Numbered from the stretch's first letter, positions 1 to 12,590 are shown. The stretch is DNA of 64,000 bases from Mikania micrantha (GCA_009363875.1 CM018683.1:63709207-63773206); one strand, 5' to 3'. Notes: generated by a model from the sequence alone, not told the origin. A program made the numbers and translations.

Positions 1-41
1 TCAATTTTATTACATTTAATTAAAGAATTTGTTGTTAACAT

Positions 42-3000
42 TTACACGTCTATATAGTCGACCAACTTATTTTCATCTAGAAATCTTGGATATTTTTGCA
101 GCCTGTCATGATATACGAACTCTGAGTCGGATGCGGCATCATTTCGGTAACGTTTCCAAATAGGATTTACCGTTGGTATTGGATAATATTCTTGTAAGGT
201 AACATTAATGAAATGGACGCCAAGATGAATTACTGATACGGCGTTATGTCGCGGCAAACTATTAGCAGATGTCCACATAGGAAAATGGTTTGAGGACCTC
301 CTCTGCTTAAAATGTGAACGATTACGTCAAATCTTTGAGCAATTACTAAACCTATGTGAGGCATAAACATCCAATGTTCGGCAGGAGCAGGTGCAATCTG
401 TTGCCAATTTATTGTGTTGCGTAGTACATCATAAGATCCAGGGTCGTATGAGTTAAACACATATCTGTACAGATCTGCGTTGAAATCCAACTCTTGCAAG
501 AGTTGTCAAATAAGTGCTCAATGACTTTTATCGAATCCTAAACCCACGGCTACAGAACGAAAACCACAGTTACCATCTGCCTCGACATCTTGTATGTTTA
601 TCACATAAGGTTGAAGCAAATGAAGGATGTGACGACCGAAGCAATAAACATTGTTTAATCCTTCTGGCTTCATGTTACGTGGAAAACGGAATTCGTTTTG
701 ACTTAGCGAGTCCGATGGTGGCATTGCTTTTGATACCGATGTAGAACGACTGCGCCGAAATACGGGTTTCTGACTTTTCTCGGTCACAGCTGTAAACGAA
801 CTATGCCTCGAAGGTTCAAATGTACTTTTTTGGGACGCTAAATTATCTTTAACAACGTCTTGCTCGTTTTATTTATGTGCCTTTAAAGTTGGACGACCAC
901 GTGTATCTTTTTGAACTGAAGGCGCCTTTTTGTCGCTTTTATTTGGAAATACCTGCGCCAAGACCTTCTTTGTTAGACTCTTTTTTATTTCAGGAGGTTT
1001 GGAATTTATTTCTTCTGTAACCAAACCCATTTTTCCTATAACATCTATTTCTTCTTCTTCTAACAGTGTTGGGTTAGCTGCATTAAGTTTTGTCCAAAAA
1101 ATATTTATATGAGAGCGGTGTCTTCTTATCTGCATAATTTATAATTAGAATTAATATAACAGTAACTACGTGCGAAACATCTAAGATTTACATATGATAA
1201 AACGAACATGTGTTTAAATATTTTGATATATATTACAAGTGCACGGCAACCCACAACTCGTCCAAAGCTGGTGGCCACAAGTCCTATTTTTGTCGCGCAT
1301 GACTCTTATTTTGTCTCTTTCCTCGACCAACAAATCAAGAGCTTTATGGGACACCTTTCCTCGAAGGTTATCAAATATTGCTAGTTTATGATGACCCATA
1401 GTTTAATCAAGCTCGTTTCAAAATCGTGTTTCATTTTTACCTCCTGTACTTGCACGATTTCATTTATGAAGCCTACAAGCGAGGCAAGAGTGCTGTTTGT
1501 TGATATGAGGAATCGTTTCAGGTTTGAGTGCTGACTTTCCACCCGGTTTGTTGTACGTTGACCAAAGTTGCACGTTCTATTGGTCCATGCTGTTACAAAC
1601 ATATCTATGTAACTATTTAACCAGTTGTGCGTCAGATACTCCAGAATCCCTGAAATGAAACAAAAACCAATGATGATAATAATGATGGTATATGATGCTT
1701 AATTTTTTTGTTGTCTTTGATAAGTCTTTCGTACAAAGGTTGTAGTTGTAGTCGTATAACTCTGTTGTCGGAAAGTTACACAAATTCGCCCATCGACCTT
1801 TGAATTTCTTCCCGTCTGCATCCGAAAAGCTTTCCTTGCAGTGTTTGGCAATATTTTCGTCTGTGTGCCATCTGCAGAGATATTTTGCAGCTTCTGGAAA
1901 CACTTTACGGCACGCACTCATAACAGCAAGGTCTCGATCTGTTATGATCACACGTGGCTCCATACATGTATTCAACATACTCTTAGCCATTTCCAAGACC
2001 CAGACATAGTTTTCCTCACACTCTTTGCTTACGAATGCGTGAGCAATACTAAACATCTTGTGTGTGGAAGTCACGCCAACAATTTGAATAAATGGAAGCC
2101 TGTACTGGTTCGTTTTGTACGTCGCGTCCATCATCAGTACGTGCGGAAATGCACGCCACCAGCAATACGATTTTGGATGACAGAAGAAAATGTCTTCCAC
2201 GGCATTTGTTTCAGGATCCTCCCGGGTATAGTAAACGTACCACTAACTATGAAGCACGTTTTCCAAGACCTGCATCGGAGTATCACCGAATTTCTTCTTG
2301 TTTTTTTCTGCTGTAAATTGTATACATCTCTAGAGATGGATACATTTGCAGGGTTATGTTTCTTTATGGTTGAAAGTATGTTACGAGGATCCATGTGTCG
2401 CTCGGTCAGATTCTCAACCAGATCTTCTTCCTCCTGAGTGAATCTCCTAACATATGGATGACCCTCTAGATTCTGAGCAGATTCGTGATTGGATTGTCGT
2501 TTATCACCTGTAATTTTTAGGATTCACGAACTTCGTTGTATAACCCTATCAGTTGAAATGGACAACCGATTTTCTTGCTGCCTGACCATCTAAGGATTGC
2601 GATGCTATTATGTTCGCCACCACGGTCACACATGAGCCAGACTTTGATTACACAGCCTGTTGTCTTTGATTTATTCGTTCTTCTTTTGACTACAATGTAA
2701 CCATTGTCTAGTGCTCTACTTTTTACCTACCCTACCAGCCCTTCCTCGGACATAAACTCCTGAAATATAAAAACAATAATAAATACCGTAAATGAGTAGC
2801 GATAATATACAATCATCAACATTTATGTTTCATTTAAGTTACCTCTTTGGTTTCTCAGTTAATGTTTGAAGCCGCCGGCTTTTCTTCATAAGCCTACTCC
2901 GGGTTACTTTGTTTACTGTCGTCATACACGAACCCATACGATGCTTGACTGTCAAAACCGACATCAGCGTTAGGTTCAGCATTTAGATCTATCGTGCCGT

Positions 3001-3100
3001 ATGAATACTCAACAGGAGGCTCTTCGTTCAAATCTGGCACGGAATAGTTGAAAAACTCCCATCCCAGAATGACATCGTTACAAATATGAATTATCTTCAA
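42..3100 (-). pseudogene. FAR1-like MULE transposase with C-terminal OTU domain, decayed
   Basis: Read on the minus strand, this is a chain of pieces in shifting frames. An acidic N-terminus (3100-2894) has DLNEEPP and DLNAEPN motifs. A FAR1-type region at about 2745-2510 reads VKRRTNKSKTTGC, then WLMCDRGGEHN and KKIGCPFQLIG. A linker covers 2394-2134. The MULE transposase core (2200-1613) has the first catalytic Asp in MMDATYKTN, the second in VIITDRDLAV, and CRWHTDENI. Later pieces follow at 1602-1381, 1399-1214 and 1135-869. An OTU-like cysteine-protease domain begins at 787 with DVEADGNCGFRS (Asp and catalytic Cys present), continues at 499-230, and ends at 278-42 with HLGVHFINVTL, which would hold the catalytic His. 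Frameshifts and stops, for example a TAG after EEGLVG near 2730, show it is dead. Plant MULEs with OTU-type protease domains are known; joining these pieces into one gene is inference. It may continue past the window edge. Confidence 0.8.
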
Positions 3101-3260
3101 ATATATTCGAATTCGAAAAACTTACGTGTTCGTTTGAAACAATTCAAGCTTATATACAAATTTGAAGATGGTTCAATATTATGGCCCGTACTGGCCTATA
3201 CAGCCCGTACTGGGTCAAATCAGTGACCTTACATGTCAACATTGTCAGAATTGGAAAAGC

Positions 3261-3463
3261 AAGACGGGCCTTATACTGGCCAGTACGGGTCGTCTTGCTG
3301 TCAAATTATTGTCCTATGTTGCAGGGAATGTATGTACGATGAATGAGACGGGCCGTCCTGGTCAATACGGCCTGTCTTGCTCCCAATCATTGGCACAGGT
3401 TGTCAGGAGAGAATGTTTGACCAAGTACTGAGACGGGCCGTACTGGGCAGTACGGACCGTCTC
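3261..3463. repeat. About 85-bp tandem repeat with imperfect palindromes
   Basis: Three units start at 3261, 3345 and 3430 (spacing 84-85 bp). Each has a roughly 34-bp imperfect inverted repeat built on GAGACGGGCCGTACTG and its complement. The last is best: arms 3430-3445 and 3448-3463 with a 2-bp loop and one mismatch. A partial fourth copy lies near 3180-3215. The run is GC-rich in an AT-rich setting and lies directly upstream of the PIF/Harbinger transposase remnant. Confidence 0.8.
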
Positions 3464-3540
3464 AGGGCTGTATTTTTAAAAAAAGTGGGCGTAACTGTGC
3501 TGATCTCGTTCGCGCCCTCGGCGGCCGGAAAACCCGGGAT

Positions 3541-4091
3541 GTGAAATTTTCTGTATTGAATAATGATATAAATGTTTTATATCAATCGCCGATATTTGAC
3601 GACATGTTAAACGGTGTCGCACTGGGGTCTTCATTTTATGCTAACGACACATACTACAAGTATGGGTCCTATCTTGCCGATGGTATCTACCTTGATTATG
3701 CTAGTTTTGTCAAATCATTTACATGTCCTCGTGAAGACAATGACAAACAAAATACTTTAAAAAGGCTCAAGAGGCAGTGAGAAAGGATGTCGAACGTGCA
3801 TTCGGTGTACTTAAAAAGAAATGACATACGGTGTCTAATATATGCAGGATTTGGGAGAAAAGTAAAATTCGAGATGCTATGTATGCTTGCGTTATTTTGC
3901 ATAACATGATTTTGGAGGATAAAGGAAAAGTTATTTGCCAAAATTATGAAGAGATCGACATTCCAGTTGAAGAGTTTACACCAGAAGAAAGAATAAAAGT
4001 ACGCGTCAAGATCCTAAGTAAGGAAATACATAACATGCTTATACGTGATTTAGTTGAACATGTCTGGAAAAATCAAAGAGAAAATATTTAG
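3541..4091 (+). pseudogene. PIF/Harbinger-type transposase C-terminal remnant
   Basis: The translation matches the plant transposon protein / DDE superfamily used by PIF/Harbinger elements. It reads NDINVLYQSPIFDDMLNG, then YLADGIYLDYASFVKSF with the Asp of the central motif, then EAVRKDVERAFGVLKKK, MYACVILHNMILED and a C-terminus near HVWKNQRENI. The first part runs 3541-3780. The family sequence continues in another frame from about 3757 (KKAQEAVRKDVERAFG), so a frameshift lies near 3755-3760. A TGA at 3821-3823 stands where the family has Trp (KKWH in relatives). The stop is at 4089-4091. The N-terminal half of the transposase is absent. The element is inactive and sits about 500 bp upstream of the methyltransferase TATA box. 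Confidence 0.85.
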
Positions 4092-4560
4092 TTTTTTATT
4101 TTATTTTTTAAAAGTATTTAATTTTATTTTAATGTTTTTTATTTTATTATATGGTTTAATTTTTTTATTTTATTATATAGTTTAATTTTTTTTGTTTTGT
4201 TATATAGTTTAATTTTTTTGTTTTATTATATAATTTTTTTTATTTTGTAATTTTATTTTATTTTTAATAATGTTATGTATTTTTTAATTTATTCAATAAT
4301 TAAAAAAATAAAAATCAAATAATAAAATATTAAATAAAGGTGGTAATGATGTGGAGTGATGTGGGGTGATAATAACATATGTGATGATGTGAAGTGATGA
4401 AAGGGTGACGGTATGTTGTTTACGTGTCGCCTACAAGGACGTGATCACTACACATGGCCTTAATTATAGAGAGTAGGAGTAGGATTGATTTGAGGTTAAA
4501 AAAATTTATAGGAATATATATAATTTGCGAATCAAAACAAAGCATATAACTTATTTGTAG
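4092..4560. other. AT-rich 3' part of the Harbinger remnant and gene promoter region
   Basis: From 4092 to 4330 the DNA is almost pure A and T, with a degenerate tandem unit of about 30 bp (TTTTATTATATAGTTTAA variants at 4140-4240). From 4340 to 4480 come GATGTG-rich short repeats, then a stretch ending near TAGAGAGTAGGAGTAGG that may be the outer end of the Harbinger element. I see no gene here. Confidence 0.4.
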
Positions 4561-4575
4561 CACTAACTTCCATCC

Positions 4576-4584
4576 TATATATAA
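4576..4584 (+). promoter_or_regulatory. TATA box for the first methyltransferase gene
   Basis: TATATATAA lies 113 bp upstream of the chosen ATG at 4698, a normal distance for a plant promoter with a short leader. It was found by eye only. Confidence 0.5.
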
Positions 4585-4697
4585 TCAGTTCAACAAAGTA
4601 CCACAAAACAGGTGGTTTTAAACCTCAAAACTCACCATTTCTCGGCTGTTGTAGAACCTGTCGATCAGCCACAAATCACACAATTTCAAATATCACA

Positions 4698-7600
4698 ATG
4701 GATTTGGAGCATAGGGGCTTGTTGCAAAGCGATGAGTTGTACAAGGTCTAGTTTCTTCACACAATTAACCTACTTTTGATTAACTTTTATTGCTTCAAAT
4801 CTTTGTATCAACCGGTTTGATTACTTGTGCTATGAATGTAGTACATCCTGGAGACGAATGTCTACCCTCGTGAACCCGAGCCGTTGAAGGAGATTCGAGC
4901 TCTAACGGGTTCTCATCAATTGTCGGTTTCATCTTTTTCAAAGAGAGTTAAAACAAGTTACATGAATATTGTTTTGTGCAGTTTAAAAATGATCATGTGT
5001 GCATATGCTCTTGATCATTTGCAGGTTTTTCATGGGTACATCGCCAGATGCGGGCCAGATGATTGAGATGTTGTTGAAGTTAACCGGTGCAAAGAAGACC
5101 TTAGAGATCGGGGTCTATACGGGTTACTCGTTGCTACTAACCGCGCTCGCGATTCCAGAAGATGGCAAGGTTTGTGATTTCGTTTTGGCTTTAGAAATTA
5201 CTTTTAAGATCATACAAATTAAATTTATGTTATGGTTAACGTTGAAAATAAGTTTCTTACAACTTTAATCTGTTAGACTTATAAATGAATCAATGATGTG
5301 TTATTTTATACGTATAAAGAATAAGTGTGTATGTGGAAACTTACTCATCAGATTCTTTTTGAAATTAAAAATCTCAAAAATAATGCATATATTCTATGAA
5401 TATAAATTAAAATTTATACTGATTAAATGTTTAGATGAATATTTCTTTTTAATTACCTCTTCTCATATTTCACCCATATTTTATTTTTTCTTATTAATAT
5501 TTAATTTTTTCTTAATCAAAACATTTGAATTTCATATATATATATATATATATATATTCCTACAAAATTGCTAAATATCATGTATATTCAAACTAAACTT
5601 AAATGTCAAATATATATCCCACTCTAATACTTAAAATATCATATTTATCTATTTAAATATAATTTATTTAAATAATCCATAATATTTTATTTTACCCTTA
5701 AGTTTCACTAAATATCAAATATATCTATTTCTAAATATTAAAAATATTACCCATTCATTTTAACATATTTAATTAAAAATAATTCAAGATAAAATTTTGT
5801 ATTGCATTTGTTTATATCTTATTGTGATTTTATCTCCATTTTGCTAGACTTTATCAGTTTTCAATTGAGAGTCGATAATGCATTGTCAATACAAATTAAA
5901 AAACATAAATGATCAATTAATTAAAAGTACATTGGTTGGAGGCAACAAAGTCTTATCGTTGCTTTTATAAACATTCAAAATTGACGATTTCCTGATATTA
6001 TTTTTCAAAAATAAAAAATAAAATAAATAAATATGCTGTTGCTTCCCAAAATTAATGAAAACTAGCCATCTGAATTTTAAACAATTAATAGAAATTAGTG
6101 ATTGCCCAAAAATTAATTAAAATAAGTAATAATATTTTACTCATAACAAACAATTAAACAAAATATGTTATAATGTTTTACTCAAATTGGATGAAACTAC
6201 AGTTGTAAGACTATCCACAGCGGTCACCCCACTGAAAATCCCTCCCCACCGAAATTTCTTGTCACGTCATCACCCCACTGAAAACCTTAAACCCCACCGG
6301 AAAACTTTACCCATTGTGTGAGAGAAGAGAAAATTGTATGTGAGAGGGAGGAGAGCGGGAAGCGGGGGCCGCGCTCCCCTTGATTTTGAGCCCGCCGGAG
6401 AGGGGTGGCGGTGTGCCCGCTTGGCCCCGTCTCACCGTTGAGTCCCGCCGGTTCCGCAGCTTACCCACTGTGGGCAGCCTAATGAAGTGAACAATGCCAA
6501 GTAGGAGTCGTATTGGGGATAAATTGGTGATTGTCGTAGGATGTAGTGGAGATTAATTACTCTAATATTAAGTTTAATACATAATAAAATTAAAAGAGGG
6601 ATAAAATATTGGTATATCTGAAAATGGTAACATTGTCATTAAGTTAATGTTTATTATCAACCTATTTTAATATAAAAGTTTATAAGAACACATAACAATG
6701 TTATGTTTTCTAAAGTTGGTTTCTTGTGTCTCACTATTAAATATTTATATAATTTTTTTTAATTTTAATTTTCTCTTTTTTTCTATTATATAGATATAAT
6801 TTGACAAATAATATGATTACAGTAAAAGCCATATTTTTATGTTTTTATAAAACTTTTTTAAGAAATATATGATATGCTACTTGAAACAAATAATTATAAA
6901 ATGTATTTACATAAATGTGTAATACAGACGTTTTTAACTTAGTTGAAAGATATATTTGATATTTTAAAGTTTGGTTTGGATATATAAGATATTTGATAGT
7001 TTTGTAAGAATATATATGGAATTCTTTCAATTTTTTATTTCACTCTTTTGGTGTACTGTTTGATATTATTCTTTATTTAACTTTTGTCATACACGAGTTT
7101 GTAATGTAATTTTTATTATGTTTCCTTTGCAATTATTCACTTTGATGGTATGAAATATTAGATTGTAGCGATCGATGTAAATCGAGAATTTTATGAAATC
7201 GGTAAACCAGTCATAAGAAAAGCTCAGGTCGAGCACAAGATCGACTTCATCGAATCCGAGGCTATTCCGGCGCTTGATAAACTTCTTGAAGATGTAAGCT
7301 TTCTTTAACTTGTAACATTACTTGTGTTTTGTTTTCGATGTTTTGCATATAACTCCAATATCTCTTTCTATTTATAGGCATATATAAAGTTCATATATTC
7401 ATCATAACTAAGTGTAAACACACCATATGTATTTTTGTGTGTATATATATACAGACTGTATAATGTGAAAACCTGATCTTTGAGGGAAAATCCTTAAATA
7501 CTATGTAGGTCATTCATTTGAAATCTTCAAAATATATATATGGTTCATATTAAACTATATTAAAATTGATTAATTTATTAAAACCCTAATTTTTCATTCA

Positions 7601-8087
7601 ACTTTAATGTAAACCACATATTTATTTTGAAGATTCCAAATGGATGGTCCAGATAGTGTTTAAGGGTTTTCTCTTTAAGATCATGTTTTCAAATGATTAT
7701 GTGTGTGTGTATGGCATAAGTTTGGCAAATGGGGTTTTATCTTTATAACTAATTTAATAGTTTGGAATCACAACCCTAATTAACTTCTTTTTCTAGCCAA
7801 ATAATGAAGGGAGCTTTGACTATGTGTTTGTTGATGCGGACAAAATAAACTATCTTAACTACCATGAGAAAGTGATGAAGCTTGTGAAGGTGAATGGGAT
7901 CATTGTGTACGACAACACGCTTTGGTATGGATCTGTTGTTAAATCTGATGATTCAGTTCCTGAAACACTAAAAGAAGGAAGAATTAGTGTTTTAAAGTTC
8001 AACAAATCACTTGCAAGCGACTCTCGTGTGAAGATCTCTATGGCTCCGTTAGGCGACGGTCTCACCATTTGCATGCGTGTTTGTTAG
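4698..8087 (+). CDS. Caffeoyl-CoA O-methyltransferase-like (PFOMT-type) gene, 5 exons
   Basis: A cation-dependent, SAM-dependent O-methyltransferase for catechol-type phenylpropanoid or flavonoid substrates; such enzymes are cytosolic. Exons that join cleanly: 4698-4745, 4842-4921, 5025-5169, 7162-7293, 7797-8087, all with GT/AG ends, giving 231 aa (family about 230-250). Visible motifs are YILETNVYPREPEPLKE near the N-terminus, SAM site EIGVYTGYS (70-78), AIDVNRE (94-100), and metal ligands Asp148 in FVDADK and Asp174-Asn175 in YDNTLW. The C-terminus reads PLGDGLTIC. The loop TSPDAGQM differs from SADEGQF of lignin CCoAOMTs, so a PFOMT / At4g26220-like role is likelier than core lignin synthesis. 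The true substrate cannot be read. Intron 3 is 1992 bp and holds a MITE. A paralogue lies inverted at 54808-57692. Confidence 0.93.
6209..6479. mobile_element. PIF/Harbinger-like (Tourist-type) MITE in intron 3
   Basis: A 271-bp GC-rich island in an AT-rich intron. The ends are imperfect inverted repeats: left GACTATCCACAGCGG, and right read in reverse GGCTGCCCACAGTGG. It is flanked by TAA at 6206-6208 and TAA at 6480-6482, the 3-bp target duplication typical of PIF/Harbinger elements. No coding capacity. Confidence 0.8.
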
Positions 8088-8587
8088 ATAACATGTCATG
8101 TGTTCTATGTTTCATAAATGTAACGATATGTTTAAATTTATCTGGTGTCATATACTTATTAATCTTTGATTGTGGTCTAAGATATGATGTTTAATATGTT
8201 AAAGACATGATTTTTTATGTCGAGTTGAATGGTTTTTTATCTGGAATTTAAAGCTACTTGTTGATTATTTGACTTATTTATTTTTAACAGCTTGATACGT
8301 TGACACACTTAAGACGAGATTTCAACTATTTACTTAGATTTGACTATTTAACTTTATTATAGTGGAGAATAGATTTCTTTAGTAATATGTTGGCAAAAGA
8401 ACTTCTAACTTTTCATGAAACACACTTGCAACAAACTTAGACCATTAATTATTAAACTTTTTGGCACATCAAGCATTTTACACGTTGTCATTTAAATATT
8501 TTAAATGTTTACAAAAGTAATTATTAAAGTTGAAAGAATATCTGTAATATGCTAAAATTGTTCTACACGTGACCTGTTTTAAAATTA

Positions 8588-8589
8588 AA

Positions 8590-8654
<65 letters not shown>
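8588..8654. repeat. (AAT)n microsatellite
   Basis: About 22 uninterrupted AAT/ATA units, some 0.5 kb downstream of the methyltransferase stop. Likely polymorphic. Confidence 0.95.
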
Positions 8655-9702
8655 GTTTTATGACCATTTAGTTTTTTTTAATAACCACACGCTTCATTAA
8701 TGCCACAAAAAGTAAAAGTAAAAGAAAATGGGAGTATAACTTCCTTTATTCAATTAACATTGAAATAGTCAAAATGGTTACGAATGCCCAAAAATCGCAT
8801 AATTTGTTTAAAATATGGTATGCTTTACTCAAAGGTGTTAAAAACGGACTAGACCGGTCAGACTAGGAACTGATGGGTTCACCGGTTTAAAATAAGGTGT
8901 TTAGACTGCTTTCAATTAAACTGGTAAACCGGACGATGGTCGGAACGATTTTTTTTACTCACTAAAATCCAAAAAATAAGACACTGAAACCAATTGTTGA
9001 ATCTGCTCAGACTAGTTTGACTAGTGAACCAATAAGACGTCCGATTAAATGTCTGTTCCAGTAGTGAAAAGATTGGATTTACTCATTTAGTTTTGTATGC
9101 TGACAAATTTTAGCATGTGTTTGTTTAAATACAAGTTCCAAATTAGCGTATACGAAATCACAATTTTTGTAAATAAAAGTTTTGTAACATATTTAAGCCG
9201 GATGTCTCTTAATAATCATTTTCTTTATTCCATTGTTATGATGGTAATGTTTGTCTTCCTTATATCCTCTTCAAGCTCTACTGATTAGTAAATGTTACTA
9301 GATATACTTGTTTGTTTGTTCTTTATTGAATGCTCCTAGCATTCATATTTACAAAAAAATAATAAACATCAATATTATCCAACTCTTGCTTCTAATTTTC
9401 GTTTTATTTATTTTAATTTTTCTAGATAATATATTTTGTTGAAGCATACCATTATTAGTCCACAAACCTTTTCATAAAGCATTTCAAATATTTGCTAAAA
9501 CATGACATTAATATAATAAACTAAACTTAGTAAAAGAGTATTACGAATCTATACAAAATACTACTTAATGTAACTAAGTTCCTTTTTTGTTTTAAATCAT
9601 ATCACATTTCCTTCTCCCTTGTAAATTGTGGTAGGTCATTGCCCATAAACAAATTTTTGTCTTCTTTAATGAATTATAGATGCTCTTAGGGAATACAAAG
9701 CA

Positions 9703-10970
9703 GGGGTGTTGTTTTTATCAGAAACCCGAATACCGAACCCGACTCGAATTAAACCGAACATGATTAAGATGAAACTCGAACAACCCGAACTCAATTAAAA
9801 TGGAACCCCGAACCCGAAGGTAGTATTTGATTTTGTAATTGGGTTAAAAAAAAAAGCTTAATTAGGTTAACCCGATTAACCTAAATAACAAGAAGAAGTT
9901 TTCTATTTACTAATATTTATTTGTAATCATAACTCAATATATCTAACCATTTTTAATGCTTATTTTCTTTTATTTAACCTTTTTCAATATAAGATTGGAA
10001 GAAGACACTTAGACAAGAATGTATCAATGGAAGAAAACCATTTAGAAGTTTATTACTTGATATGATTTGATATTTTCTTTTTAGTTTGTATAGTTGGTTG
10101 ATACAGTTTGGTTTTGTGTTTATCACATTGTTTTGAATGAAAATATCACATTGAGATTGTTTTTGTTTCAATTTTGAGCTTATTATTTAACAAATATCAT
10201 ATTAAGTAAAATTCTGAAGCATGCGTTGCAACTTATACCTAGAAACCCGAATACCGATTAACTCGACCTGAATAAGCCCGAAACCGATTAACCCAAATCT
10301 TATTTGATTTGGTAAACAAATAGGATTCCAGTAACAAAAAGGTCGCCCTCCCCTCTTTTTTCGCCAGTAGTGTTAATTTTCGGACCGTAAGCCAAAATTT
10401 TTTTTAAAATACTGGTTTCGCCCCCCTAAAAAAATTAACCAAACCCATTTAAAAGAAAAATACTCTTTCCATCCCTCTCATTTTTTTACCCCATTAGCCT
10501 CCCTCTCATTTTGTTTGTTTAGACATTTAGATTTTAGTTTGAATCAATATATCATGGGAAAGGTGAAAATAATTGACTAGTTTTTAAAAAGAAAGGTTAT
10601 TGAAGAAGAATGTGATGCTACAAATCAAGATATACGTAAAAAATCCTCAATATATCGTGAGAAAGGTGAAAACAATTGACTCATGAGTATTATTTATATA
10701 TGCATTTAAGGATTGATGATATAGGTGTTATTCAATAAAAAAATATATGGGATTACAATGTAATTAGTCCGTCTCAAACCGTAAAATGGTTAGTCCGTCT
10801 CAAACCGTAAAAATTATATTTTGGATTACAATGTAATTAGTCCGTCTCAAACCGTAAAACGGTTAGGTTGGATTCGGTATTAATTTTTAACGGGCTCAAA
10901 AAGCCCAAAACTAAAAAGCCGAAACCTAGAAAGCTCAAATGGTAAAAACCGGACGACAAACACCCATAAT
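9703..10970. mobile_element. Possible hAT-like element with CCCGAA-rich subterminal repeats
   Basis: The left side begins near GGGGTGTTGTTTTTATC and continues with repeats such as AACCCGAATACCGAACCCGA (9725-9840), seen again at 10240-10310. The right side ends near 10970 with a sequence that in reverse reads GGGTGTTTGTCGTCCGG. Such GGGTGTT ends with CCCGAA interiors are common in plant hAT elements. I could not find a clean target duplication, so the borders are tentative. Confidence 0.4.
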
Positions 10971-11579
10971 AAATGTCACCTAAGATTGCAAGAGAACGAA
11001 TGAATCAAATAGACGTATGAAAAGAATGTAAGTTTTCGAAGAGATGAAGGACCACGGATTTTGTCTCCTAGGGCCTTCAGATAAGTTAAACCGGCCCTAA
11101 TAATGATAATTATTAGACATTTTTAATTTTATTTGTTTGACCCGACTTGACCCAAATCACAGATCCAAACATTTAACCCAACTAACCGAAACATAACGAT
11201 CGATTGCAAAAAAAATTTTTTGATCCCGTAAAATTTCGCCCCCTTTCGATTTAGTCAAGCTCCGTCACTGCTTAGATGGAACACCACCCTTGGTTTTGGA
11301 AAGGTTTTGAGAAAAAAAATCGATAAGTTTCTACCACATGGGTGCTATGTGTTGCGAAGAATGAGGTATCGACATTGACGCATATTGTACAAACATAATT
11401 ATGATATTTGAAAGAAAAGAAAAGGAGAGAGAGGGAGAATCAGTAAAGTATTTCTTGGAAAAATAGGAAACTAAAAAGTCATAAAATAATATTGATGTAA
11501 TACGTATGTGTAATGCGAGATTGGAAGGAGTAGGGTTATAAATGTACCAAATGTAAAGCGAATGATTGGTGAACTCTTT

Positions 11580-12062
11580 GGGTGAAAATTTGTTTATGTG
11601 CGTTTGTTAAATAAATGAACGAACTCGAACAATAAATTTCGTTCATTTAATGACATGAAACATAGCTCGTGTTCATTCATTTGTGTTCGTAAACGTTCGT
11701 TAATCTGTTCGTTTATGTTTTGTGTATTTTTGAATTTTTTATTTCTATTTTAATACAATAGTATTTAAACTAGAAATCTATTCATTTGTAATTTATATCT
11801 TGCTAATAAACATATATATTTGAAACTAAGGTATTTGAAACATTAGTTTAGAATAAATCAATTACAATTATTACTTTTAAGTTTTGTTTTGTTTTATGAT
11901 AACTATTTTTTGATTTTCTTAATCAAGTGTTCAACTTTATATTTTGTATAAGAATTTTTGTTCGGTTAGATTTCTTGAACCGTTTAAGAACAAATTAAAA
12001 GTTAAATGAACAAACACGAACAAACCCTCGTTCGTGTTTGTTTAGTTTGTTTACAGCCATAG
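11580..12062. mobile_element. Possible hAT remnant with GAACGAAC/GTTCGTTC repeats
   Basis: GTTCATT and GAACGAAC repeats occur near 11620-11720 and 11970-12040. The right end, read in reverse, is TATGGCTGTAAACAAAC, which resembles the GGCTGTAAAC end common to plant hAT elements. The left end is not recognisable and no TSD was found. Confidence 0.35.
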
Positions 12063-12336
12063 CAAGAAGTATGAGTAAAAGTATAACTATTGTGGGACGA
12101 CTCTCGTCTCCTTGTAACAACAAGGACTAGTGGTCTCTCAAAATCAGTTGATAGAATTTCTACAAATTAAAAAATGAAAATTGTTTCTTTGTTATTTTCA
12201 GTTTTTCTATATTTATAAATATGTTTAAAATCATATAAATACATACAATATCGCATAAAGTTAGTATAGTTTGTGACTTTTAATGCGGTGACGGCTTTTT
12301 ATATAAAAAACATAAGCCCTGTCTTTTTTTTAACAG

Positions 12337-12590
12337 TCAATTAATCAACTGTCGGGTACTCCGTACACAATTTCTAATGGCTAAATGATACCCAAGCTGG
12401 CCACTAGTCCAGACAGACGGAGCCCCTAGCCCACCAGCCACTAATTCCCAGGAAAACCCGATCTAAGCACATGCCCATAGGCACGACGATGAAAGGCCGG
12501 TAAAACCAGGTGCAATCAAGAATCGAACCCAGGATCTGGGTCACCTATCACTTTCCCATATCTCTATCTTACCACTAGGACAAGAAAATA
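12337..12590 (-). mobile_element. tRNA-derived SINE
   Basis: Read on minus from about 12590, a box A-like CCTAGTGGTAAGATAG is followed by a box B-like GGGTTCGATTC at about 12535. A non-tRNA body follows and a short A-run (T-run on +) closes it near 12337. This is the layout of a plant tRNA-derived SINE. I could not confirm a target duplication, so both ends are approximate. Confidence 0.65.

Noticed and set aside
1841..2437. 198-codon open frame on +
   Set aside because: Antisense of the MULE transposase core, which has recognisable family motifs on minus.
3162..3431. 89-codon open frame on +
   Set aside because: It covers the palindromic tandem repeats and has no protein-like features.
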